Source: CAWEYO01 sp963813315
GTDB taxonomy: Bacteria > Pseudomonadota > Alphaproteobacteria > Rhizobiales > Rhizobiaceae
NCBI GenBank assembly: GCA_963813315.1
Contig: CAWEYO010000027.1
Location: 34,405 to 98,404, forward strand
Reading direction: 5' to 3'
DNA: 64,000 nt
The notes under the pieces: generated by a model
The model's database searches: none
Seen by the model: the letters and a program-made list of their open reading frames with translations, nothing else
What the model was told of the DNA's origin: nothing
Position numbers and translations under genes: made by a program
In this document: positions 56,815 through 64,000 of the stretch, in pieces
Layout: the number at the start of each line of letters is the position of its first letter
Numbering within the stretch: position 1 is the stretch's first letter

Positions 56815-57490
56815 TCATCCCCCGTGCGCCGAAGCAGGGGCGGAGACAGCACATTCGACGCCGGTGCCTTTCAGCCCGCAATAGCCATAGGGGTTCTTCG
56901 ACAGATACTGCTGGTGGTCCTCCTCGGCAAAATAGAAAGCCGGCGCCGGAGCGATCTCGGTGGTGATCCTGTCGCGGCCGGCTTTCCTCAATTCCGCTTC
57001 GTAGGCGTCGCGAGAGGCAATCGCCGCCTCGTTCTGCGTCTGGCCGAACGTGTAGATCGCCGAACGGTAGGTCGTGCCCATGTCGTTGCCCTGCCGCATC
57101 CCCTGCGTGGGATCATGGCTCTCCCAAAAGATCTTCAAAAGGTCGGCATAGGAAACGATCCTGGGATCGTAGACCACCAGCACAGTTTCAGCATGGCCGG
57201 TGAGGCCAGTGCAGGTTTCCTGATAGGTCGGGTTCGGCGTGTTTCCGCCGGCGTAGCCGACTGCTGTCACCCAGACACCCTCGGTCTGCCAGAACAGGCG
57301 TTCAGCGCCCCAGAAGCAGCCCATCGCGAACATCGCCTTTTCGAGCCCTTCAGGGTACGGCCCCTTGAGAGGGCGCTGCGAAACGTGGTGCCGGGCGGCC
57401 GTCGCGATGGGCGTGGCGCGGCCCGGCAGCGCCTCTTCGGGCTTCGGCAGACCGGTTCTTCTTGTTCAGCATGTCGCTCAGGAAAAACAT
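56815..57490 (-). pseudogene. msrA: peptide-methionine (S)-S-oxide reductase, one-base frameshift near the start
   Basis: The main part is a full MsrA domain: MFAMGCFWGAERLFWQTEGV, GYAGGNTPNPTYQETCTGLT GHAETVL and EEDHQQYLSKNPYGYCGLKG. The true N-terminus MFFLSDMLNKKNR begins at 57490, but one extra base near 57451 breaks the frame; restored it continues LPKPEEALPGRATPIATAAR HH and joins the domain. No signal peptide, so a cytosolic form. An internal start at 57333 would still give a shorter MsrA. The lesion may be an error. Confidence 0.82.
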
Positions 57491-57551
57491 TGCATTTCCC
57501 TTTCATTGCGATGTCTTCGTCACGGGAAGTGCGGACCGCACGCGGAGAGAT

Positions 57552-57878
57552 TCAGATTTGGTTGACAAAATGGCCCGCATGGCGCTCCCGCTTGTGGCCG
57601 ATGGCGTAGAGGCCGAGAGCGAGCACGCCGAAAACCGCAAATCCCGGCAGTCGGAGAATGAAAAGCGCAACCGGGTCCCAAGCCAGCGGGTGGACATAGT
57701 GGCGGACGTTCTGCTCGGCCAGCGCGAGCAGGTCCGGCAATGTCGCTGCCCAGCTTTCACCGAGAGGCGTGATGACCAGCTCGGAAGCCGCGAGCGTGCG
57801 CGTTGCATCGAGCACTGCCATGATCACCGCCACCGAAAGTGCCACCAACGCCAAAAACCGGAACAGGAAGCGGATCAT
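57552..57878 (-). CDS. small membrane protein of unknown function
   Basis: 108 residues with an N-terminal membrane helix (FLFRFLALVALSVAVIMAVL DATRTL), a loop with TPLGESWAATLPDLLALAEQ, and a C-terminal helix (LPGFAVFGVLALGLYAIG) before a basic end. It looks like a conserved Rhizobiales two-span protein. No family name recognised. ATG 57878 is chosen over 57947. Confidence 0.7.
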   Translation of the reverse strand: MIRFLFRFLALVALSVAVIMAVLDATRTLAASELVITPLGESWAATLPDLLALAEQNVRHYVHPLAWDPVALFILRLPGFAVFGVLALGLYAIGHKRERHAGHFVNQI

Positions 57879-58118
57879 GCGCAGCCTTTGGATCCTGTCT
57901 CTTCGCGACAAGACATATGGCGCGCGGCCAGCTTGCGCAATCGTCACACGCGAAGTTGAAGCCGATCGTGAAGCAGAACCTCACCTGCTACAGCGCCGCG
58001 CGTCCTTTCCAACGCATCTGCCGGAACGCTTGTCGCAAAAGATGCGCACCCGGCTTGGCAATTGCCCTGTCATCGACTAGATGAGCCGCGTGCCCGCCGA
58101 GTTTAGGCGCGCACAAGC

Positions 58119-58209
58119 GGAGAGGTGGCCGAGCGGTTGAAGGCGCACGCCTGGAAAGTGTGTATACGGCAAAACCGTATCGGGGGTTCGAATCCCCCTC
58201 TCTCCGCCA
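58119..58209 (+). tRNA. tRNA-Ser (GGA anticodon)
   Basis: A class II tRNA with acceptor arms GGAGAGG/CCTCTCC, an anticodon loop CTGGAAA between CACGC and GTGTG stems (anticodon GGA), a long variable arm TATACGGCAAAACCGTAT, T-arm GGGGGTTCGAATCCCCC and encoded CCA (58207-58209). Its 3' end faces a phage-derived region, so it is a likely integration site. Confidence 0.97.
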
Positions 58210-58308
58210 GTTATTTCGGCTATCCGTATGATTTTTCTTTGCTTTTCGACCAGCTTAGAATTCCATTTGCACCTATAACTGGCCCTTCGTCTGTCGGGTC
58301 TCGTCTCT

Positions 58309-58419
58309 TCAGAAGATCCCAGGACAGCCTTCTTCATCGTTGGCCGCGTATGCGTCGCGGAGGGCGGCTTCGATCCGGGCAAGCTCGGCGTGCATCTCAA
58401 CAATGGACATCCTCGGCAT
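58309..58419 (-). CDS. possible short phage gene
   Basis: A 36-residue frame, MPRMSIVEMHAELARIEAAL with RDAYAANDEEGCPGIF, is helical and highly charged. It lies after terL on the same strand, where phages keep small adapter genes. It may be a remnant or may not be expressed. Confidence 0.35.
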   Translation of the reverse strand: MPRMSIVEMHAELARIEAALRDAYAANDEEGCPGIF

Positions 58420-58472
58420 GTCGTTCAGTCCCGCAACTCTGAAAACCTGAAGGCGTTCGCGACAAGGTATGG

Positions 58473-59844
58473 CTAGCGGGAGTTCTCGTCTTCGAAGGGT
58501 TCGTGCGCAAGGTAGGGGCGTGAAAGACAGGCGTAGCGGACGCTGTCCCCGCAATGATCGTCACCGTCCGTGTCGACATCCTCGGCGTTGTGGGTGTCGT
58601 GCTGGAGAAGCGGCAGGGTTCGGATGATGTCGCGACATGTCGAGAAGAAGTAGATCAGCGGTCGTCCATCGCCATCGCCCTTGAGGCGGGCGCGTAACTG
58701 GTCCCATCCGCCTTTGCGGCGGTCATGGGAGATGGACGACGACCGGGTGTTGTCGGCCCGCCGGAACACCGCGCCGTGCCGCATGAGGGTTTCGGCAATG
58801 CTGGGTCCGCAATGGACGGCGAAGGCGCTCGGGTCCAGCACGCCATAAGAGACATCCTCCCGCCTGCCGTCCCTGATCCGTCTCACGGGCGACGATCCCG
58901 GCGGCGACTTCTTCTGCGGTCAATTTGAGGCCGACATTCGGGGCGGATGCCCCGTACCATTCGCGGTAAACGACGAGCGCGCCACGCGGGATGGTGCGGC
59001 CGTCATGCTCGAAATTGTCCTGAACGACCGTCAGCCAATGCACGGCGAAGGGCGATGCGGACCCCCAGTCCATCGAACGGAATTTCGTCCAATGCGCCGG
59101 AACCGAAAACGGCGGGATGACGTGCCGCGCCGTCGAGAACTCGCTGAAGAAGGCTCCTTCGATCACGTTCCAGTCGCCTTCGAGCCATGCGCGGACCCGC
59201 TGCGGGCTTCCGGTGGACTTCAGGCGGTCGATGTAGCGCGGATCGGCCTGGAGCAGGGCCGGGTTGTCCTGAACGCGGGCGGGAATGAAAACCCAGCTTA
59301 ACCCGTCCTTCCAGGTGACGTTGTAGGCGCCGAGATCGACAAACTTCGCTTTGACCTCGTGATGCGACGGCCCGCCCGGGTTGCAAGAAAATTTCGCTTG
59401 CGGCCTGATGCCCTTCGCCGACCTCAGGGTCGCCAGGAGCCGCAGGACGGGATCGAGCGTGGTCAACTGCGTCAACTCGTCAAAATAAAGCCGGGTGAGG
59501 CTCCAGCCCTGATAGTTGGCCGCATCGGCTTCGCGTTCGAGGTAGCCGCAGTAGAGCTTCGCGCCGGTCGTGAACTTGAAGAAGTTCCCCTTCTCCGAAT
59601 ATCGCGCACTTCCGGCATACATGTGCCCGGCGGTGTCGATGAAATCCTTCAGGTCCTCGCGGGTCTTGCGCAGGATGAGGCCCCGGGCATCTTCGCCATG
59701 CCGTTCCGCGTGCAGCCAGAAGTCCAGCGCGATGGCCCATGACTTGCCGCCGCCGCGAGCGCCGCCATAGCAGACGACATCGGCGGTGCACTGGATGAAG
59801 GCTGCCTGCGGTCCCGGTTGCGGTTTGACGATCTGGATGTTCAT
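58473..59844 (-). pseudogene. phage terminase large subunit, one-base frameshift
   Basis: The N-terminal ATPase has Walker A VCYGGARGGGKSWAIALDFW, the DEXX-like LYFDELTQL and coupling motif FSCNPGG. The nuclease part starts with FRSMDWGSASPFAVHWLTVV. Near 58880 one extra base breaks the frame after AAGIVARE. The restored frame continues RIRDGRREDVSYGVLDPSAF and ends at 58473. This packaging motor marks the block as phage-derived. It follows terS by about 5 bp. Confidence 0.88.
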
Positions 59845-59849
59845 TCCGG

Positions 59850-60373
59850 TCAGTGCTCCTTCGGAGACGTTCCGTGCTCATGCTCGATCAGTTTGCCGTT
59901 CCCGCTGCCGTTGATGACGGCACCGCTGCTGCCGCCATACTTCGCCTGCCAATCCTCAAGGCTCATCTCTGCCGGGGCGTTTTCATCGGCGGATGGCCTG
60001 GTGATCACCTCGGCGCGCAATTCCTGCCGGTCGACGACGAGGCCGTGCAATTTGGCGATCATGCCAACGGCTGCGACACCCGCGGCCGGCTGGTTGTTTG
60101 CTTCCGCAAGGCTACGCAGACGGATGAGATCGTCGGTGAGTGATTTGACCGTAATTTTAGCCTCTGAAGCCGCCTCCGCTTGCAGTTCGGCAAGTCTCGC
60201 GGCTACCTTAGGATTCCTGAGGATTTCCGATGCACCCGCCTCGGCGACGTTGCCTTTTCCACTTATTCCGCGGCCTTGTATGCAGCAGTGGCATTCATGC
60301 CCTTCGCGACAAGGTTTTGGACGAAGGCTTCTTGTCTTGCGCTAATTTTCAGTCGGCTGCCATGGGGTATCAA
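59850..60373 (-). pseudogene. phage terminase small subunit, one-base frameshift
   Basis: In the first frame, from a TTG near 60373, SARQEAFVQNLVAKGMNATA AYKAA is the DNA-binding helix-turn-helix of the Terminase_2 family. A single missing G near 60268 leads to a stop; the other frame continues GISGKGNVAEAGASEILRNP KVAARLAELQAE and then KITVKSLTDDLIRLRSLAEA NN to the end at 59850. TerS recognises phage DNA for TerL. Confidence 0.83.
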
Positions 60374-60681
60374 AATACCGCATAAGTGCGCGGTGGGGTA
60401 TAGGTATCTATAGCTAGGATTTGGCCTTGAGGCAGTGGCCTGCTCCCCTGAAAGTCGCTTGAGTTAGCCTGCCCCAAGATGATGTCCGGCTGCAAATAAG
60501 GTTCTTCGAGTCTGTTTTGCGAATGTCAGCGCTTCATCTGAATTACCCGACGATTGGCCGGAGAAAATTCTAGTTTCGCCTATGTAGTGGCGATGCCCAT
60601 TCGAGATCGATTTCGGCTACCAATCTTATTGAATCTATGCGCCCGTTGTGTCTACCTACGACAGTGACAACCGGACTTTCT
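60374..60681. other. AT-richer stretch without a clear gene
   Basis: Upstream of terS and before a short + strand gene. It includes TATAGCTAGGATTTGGCC near 60410 and many short stops in all frames. Composition is less GC-rich than the chromosome left of the tRNA. Confidence 0.4.
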
Positions 60682-60984
60682 ATGCCATCCAACGACTGTA
60701 CTCCCGCTAGAGTTGAGCTGGCAAACTTTATTGCGGCCGAAATCAAGTCGTTGATCGTCCGTCTTGACCCCTCGGCAAGAAAGCCCGCATTGACGACGGT
60801 AGGAGTATTAGCAGGTGCCCTGGTGGCAACCTTCTTAGAACTACCGCGCCGAAAGCAATTTGCTCTGAGCGCCAAAGCGACAGCACTTGTCGAGCAAATC
60901 GAGCAGCTTGTCGCGATGGCAGCTGCGGCAGCACCTGCTCGGGAAATCAGCAAATTCGGACCGCGATCGCGACGTGGAGCTTAG
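60682..60984 (+). CDS. hypothetical protein upstream of a DUF2384-like gene
   Basis: About 100 residues from ATG 60682 (MPSNDCTPARVELANFIAAE). A hydrophobic stretch (TTVGVLAGALVATFLEL) is followed by a helical region QFALSAKATALVEQIEQLVA MAAAAAP. It overlaps the next frame at its end, which would fit a two-gene unit. No family recognised, and a frame on the other strand also exists, so confidence is low. Confidence 0.35.
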   Translation: MPSNDCTPARVELANFIAAEIKSLIVRLDPSARKPALTTVGVLAGALVATFLELPRRKQFALSAKATALVEQIEQLVAMAAAAAPAREISKFGPRSRRGA

Positions 60985-61369
60985 TCGCAAAAACTTGCCT
61001 GAATTTGAGCCTCTGCGCGTTCAGGAATGGGCTGGGGTTGTTGCCGGACCAACGGAGATCGAGAGAAGGTTTGGAATTCCGCGCTCGACGTTGCACAGAT
61101 GGCAAAAGGTCAATTCGGCTATCGCTCTGAAAAAGGGAGGGCGGAAGTTTGTCTTCCCGCTAGCACAATTCGTGGATGGCCGCCCCGCCAATGGGCTATC
61201 CAAATTGCTGGTAATGATCCCACACCATCGAACTGCGTGGTTATGGTTGACAACACCCTCTACTGAACTAAGTGGTCGCACTCCTATGGAGTTGCTTAGA
61301 ATGGACATGGTCGATGAGGTCCTCAAAGTCGCGCGTGATTATTGCCGTCGCGAAGACACGCAGAGATGA
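60974..61369 (+). CDS. DUF2384/Xre-MbcA-ParS toxin-binding-like protein
   Basis: About 131 residues from GTG 60974. The N-terminal half has a helix-turn-helix (AGPTEIERRFGIPRSTLHRW QK), and the C-terminal half fits the antitoxin-type domain with the usual order W-L-TPS-LSGRTPMELLRM, followed by VDEVLKVARDY. Such proteins are often antitoxins paired with RES or similar toxins. No RES-type toxin is visible next to it; the upstream frame could be a partner. A longer start to 60887 overlaps the previous gene. Confidence 0.5.
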   Translation: MELSRKNLPEFEPLRVQEWAGVVAGPTEIERRFGIPRSTLHRWQKVNSAIALKKGGRKFVFPLAQFVDGRPANGLSKLLVMIPHHRTAWLWLTTPSTELSGRTPMELLRMDMVDEVLKVARDYCRREDTQR

Positions 61370-61630
61370 CGTCGAGGGGTTCTTCAACCTCGCTGACGAA
61401 ATTGTTGAACGCATCTTGATACAGAGACCCTGGGTGAAACGCCGCAAAATCGATTAACAGGAATATATTTTGGTATTGCCGCCTCTCAGGATGAATAGGC
61501 GTAGCCAACGGCAATGCCGACTGAACCGGTGTTCATCGGGCGTAAACGCAAAGAATCGTGCATCAAGAATCGGCGCAATCATTTTGTAGCCACTGGCCAG
61601 GTTTCCACGCTCTTAGATGCGGCACTGTTA
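61370..61630. other. stretch without a supported gene
   Basis: Short frames only. The frame continuing to 61457 (EGFFNLADEIVERILIQR) is too short and has no start of its own. It lies between the ParS-like gene and the porin terminator. Confidence 0.4.
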
Positions 61631-61668
61631 CTAAAAAGAAACGGCCCGCGACCCGAAGGTCGCGAGCC
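61631..61668 (-). terminator. rho-independent terminator of the porin gene
   Basis: On the minus strand the stem GGCTCGCGACC-TTCG-GGTCGCGGGCC (61643-61668) is followed by GTTTCTTTTTAG. It lies about 33 bp after the restored porin stop. Confidence 0.85.
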
Positions 61669-61700
61669 AGTCCCCCTTCGTCATTCAGCCCTGAAGCTGA

Positions 61701-62940
61701 TTAGAAGTTACGCTGCAAGCGGAGCCATCCAGCCCATTGATCGTCATCGTCGTCGAAAAGTCGTCGTCGTCACCGAAGTTGTCTTGATAGTCAATTTCCG
61801 GCTGGATCTTGAAGCCGGGAACCAGTTCGTAGTCGACATTCGCAGCGACAGCGAAGTCCTCGAAGTCACTATAAGAAATCTGAAGGTTGGACGAAGCGTT
61901 GAGGCAGAAACTGCCAGGCGCCGCCACCCCAGACTGCCCATTCGCCAGTCCACGGGCCGTAGTAGTTCAGGTCGCTGACCGTGAATCGTCGCCAGTTACA
62001 GGATCGGTAAGGACATACTAGTTATCCGATTTCACACCGCCCATGACCCAAAGGGACAACATCTCGGTCACTTTAAAGTCCAAGCGCGCCTTTCCAGCAA
62101 ACTCTTCAAAGACGGCGTCGTAGCCGGCGACCGCCGTGATCCCGCCCCAGCCGCCAGTCCAACCGAGGCCCACTACGACGTGCGGAACGTAGCTGTCCAG
62201 AGTATAGAGGTCGGTAGCGAGGGGGACTGCCACACCATTGACGAGGAACGTTGCGTCATCATCCGAGCCACCACCCTCTTCGAGGGCGATCGCGGCGGTG
62301 AAGCCATTGCCCCCGACCCAGGTGTAGGCGAGCTGGAGAGTGTCGAACGGGCCGTATGAAATGCCGGTCGGCGCGTCGCTGATGATATCGCCCGTATAGC
62401 CGGTGAAGGTCGAGAACAACGAGTTGGTCTTACCAGCACGGAAGCCGCCAAGTTCGAGGTAGGCATGCTCGACAGTAAAGAACGGGTCTTCAGTAACGAC
62501 GGGCCCATCAGAAAATCCGTCGCCATCAAAGTCCTCAAGGAACCCTTGGTTCGTGTCCCATTGTAAGTTCGCCGCAACGTAAGCGCGCAGGGTGCCGAGT
62601 TCGGTTTCCGAACGGGCATCGACGCGGAGCTGGAAGCGGGCGACCTTGTTCCAAGTATCATCGATGGTCTGGTCGACCTTGTCGCTTTCGAGGTAGTCGA
62701 TCTTGTCGATCGAGTCCAGACCGTTGGGTCGCCCACGCCGATGTCGTAGCGCATATAACCGCTGACTTTCAGGCAGGTTTCTGTGCCTGGCATGTAGTAG
62801 AAGCCGGCGCCGTATACGTCGCAGACGCGAACGTATTCGACCGGCTCCGGCTCGGCGACGACGACCGCATCAGCGGCGCGCGCCCCGGAGACTGCGACGA
62901 GGGCCGCAGCGGAGCCGAGAAGAAGGCTCTTGATGTTCAT
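61701..62940 (-). pseudogene. Porin_2 family porin with a nonsense codon and several frameshifts
   Basis: The start is normal: MNIKSLLLGSAAALVAVSGA signal, then VEYVRVCDVYGAGFYYMPGT and LKVSGYMRYDIGVGD, as in Rhizobiales Omp2/Porin_2. A C is missing near 62726. The restored frame runs through LFSTFTGYTGDIISDAPTGI, then meets TAG at 62018. Beyond it, further shifts are needed (near 61985, 61925 and 61745) to read SYSDFEDFAVAANVDYELVP and the ending WAGWLRLQRNF. The strong GGAGG before the start and the clean terminator show it was once a functional gene. Several lesions together suggest decay. Confidence 0.85.
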
Positions 62941-63015
62941 TTTCTGACCTCCAGTCAAAGTTAAAAACGGGTCTGGGTTTTTTGCTGAAGGACAGCGTTC
63001 CCTGCCCCATCCCCA

Positions 63016-63760
63016 ATGGCGAAAAAGACGCGCAATGCAGGTCTTTCATTGCCGACTTTTACCAAGGCCCCACGGGCCGAGGATCTCCTCAGCGCCGCCC
63101 GCGTTTCCATCTCGACGCCGGGAAGTCAGATCGGTTTCTTTCGAAGCTGTTCGCCATATAAGGAAAACAGGCTGGTGAAGGACATCACGGCCGGGGTGAT
63201 CAAGGCGGCGGTGCAGACGCTCTACCCCAAAGCCGAGCCGGCGAGGGGGAACCGGCAGGTGATCACGCCCGCGCAGGCGGTCATCAACCACAGCGCCGAA
63301 CTGGGTCATTGCACGCCGATCAGGGTCAAGCGGTTCAAGGTCGCCAAGACGATCAGGCGCGCCGTCGACCGCGACTACATCGACCGATTTATCGCCGAGG
63401 TGTCCGCCGATCTGGGCGCGATGATGCTCTTCATGAACCAGAGCGGGTGCCGGATCGGTCCGGCCACGGCCTTGACATGGGGCGATGTCGACCTCGCCCG
63501 GCGCACGGTCACGCTGCCGAAGGACAAGAACGGCCACTCACATGTCTTTCGATCTCAGCCCGGAGGTCACGCTGATGCTCGGCCTGCTGCCGAAGGACCG
63601 CCGCAAGGTCTTCGGCTACGCGTCAAAGGCACGCCGTCTACAATGGCACCAAGGGGGCGTGCGCCCGTGCCGGCATCCACTATCTCGGCACCCGCCAGGC
63701 AAGAAATATGGCACGGGCCGCGGCATGCGTGCCGCATATCGTGCCGCGCCCCCTCCTTAG
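63016..63760 (+). pseudogene. tyrosine-recombinase (phage integrase) remnant
   Basis: The first part resembles a Rhizobiales phage integrase: AAVQTLYPKAEPARGNRQVI TPAQAVINHSAELGHCTPIR and, in the catalytic domain, MNQSGCRIGPATALTWGDVD LARRTVTLPKD containing the first catalytic arginine. A shift near 63540 moves to a frame with SFDLSPEVTLMLGLLPKDRR KVFGYASK. The segment that should join the core-binding and catalytic domains is shortened, and the conserved HxLRH and tyrosine are not found intact. The 3' end runs into an IS-like inverted repeat. Confidence 0.75.
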
Positions 63761-63764
63761 TTAG

Positions 63765-63915
63765 CAGGCCGTTGAAAAAGGATTTTTGGCATCTTCCGTC
63801 GCAATATTGATTCGCGCCGGCCGCGCGCTCACGCAACAAAGTTTCGTGGACGCGGGGGGCCTAGGATTTGATTGTGTCGTGATCATCGTTTCAGCCCGAG
63901 TTTTTCAACAGCCTG
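63765..63915. mobile_element. IS-end-like inverted repeats enclosing ~120 bp
   Basis: CAGGCCGTTGAAAAA (63765-63779) and TTTTTCAACAGCCTG (63901-63915) are inverted with one mismatch. TTTTTCAACAGCCTG resembles the ends of IS elements I associate with the IS1182 family. No transposase lies between, so it would be a defective or MITE-like remnant. GTTAG flanks occur on both sides, but the right copy is three bases off. Confidence 0.55.
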
Positions 63916-64000
63916 TTTGTTAGAGGGGCGCACGCGGCACAGTGGCACGATTTCCGGCACGCCGGGTTGCGGAAGGGAAGCGTGCAACCGAGCCGCCGAG

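Noticed and set aside
58473..58886. A separate 137-residue gene
   Set aside because: The residues DGRREDVSYGVLDPSAF and what follows continue the terminase nuclease domain. It is the frameshifted 3' part of terL.
61514..61978. A 154-codon + strand frame
   Set aside because: It crosses the porin terminator and runs antisense to the porin C-terminus; the arginine/histidine-rich composition is typical of a shadow.

Overview
The window looks like a chromosome segment of a GC-rich alphaproteobacterium of the Hyphomicrobiales (Rhizobiales), most like the Mesorhizobium/Phyllobacteriaceae group. Grounds: a Usg-family protein, a Porin_2-type porin, an Omp25/31-like barrel, the ubiE-ubiB...coaBC order, glnK-amtB, and many intergenic palindromic mosaic repeats of the rhizobial RIME type. 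The genus is an inference from gene content; no search was run.

Layout. 0-8 kb: EVE-domain protein and METTL20-like methyltransferase, DUF1761 and Usg proteins, YggS-type PLP protein, leuS, lptE with a repeat lodged in its 5' coding end, and a PlsC-like acyltransferase. 8-10.7 kb: a broken RTX (calcium-binding repeat) gene. 11-24 kb: L,D-transpeptidase, an OmpR-type regulator, a cNMP-binding protein, xthA, lolA, ftsK, glnK-amtB behind a sigma-54-like promoter, tesB, a ubiquinone hydroxylase, OsmC and an outer-membrane barrel with a clean terminator. 24-35 kb: exported MsrA, sdhCDAB, leuC, trans-3-hydroxy-L-proline dehydratase, a PEP-mutase-fold protein, dut, an Lrp regulator and a pentapeptide-repeat protein. 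35-46 kb: prfC, a small XRE regulator divergent from a membrane protein, a 1-Cys peroxiredoxin, coaBC, a FitAB/VapBC toxin-antitoxin pair, ubiB, ubiE, add, upp and an aspartic protease. 46.7-48.1 kb: three related mini XRE regulators in tandem with remnants of divergent small genes. 48-57 kb: a nucleoside import and salvage block (BMP-type binding protein, double ABC ATPase, two permeases, cdd, punA, deoA). 58.1 kb to the end: tRNA-Ser(GGA) followed by a decayed prophage or integrative element (terS, terL, an Xre/MbcA/ParS-like gene, a broken porin and a broken tyrosine integrase).

How the genes work together. The nucleoside block takes up nucleosides and feeds cytidine deaminase, purine nucleoside phosphorylase and thymidine phosphorylase; add and upp nearby on the other strand extend the same salvage route. 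ubiE, ubiB and the UbiH-type hydroxylase serve ubiquinone synthesis; sdhCDAB passes electrons to that quinone. glnK-amtB is the nitrogen-responsive ammonium uptake pair.

Caution on quality. Several normally intact genes (sdhC, deoA, one ABC permease, the second msrA, terS, terL) each differ from an intact frame by a single base, often in a short homopolymer. Single-base errors in the sequence are at least as likely as real mutations for the housekeeping genes. The RTX gene, porin and integrase carry several lesions each and look more like real decay. The most unusual regions are the triple XRE array, the modular palindromic repeats (one inside lptE, one interrupted by another repeat), the FitA-like operator, and the prophage remnant behind tRNA-Ser.
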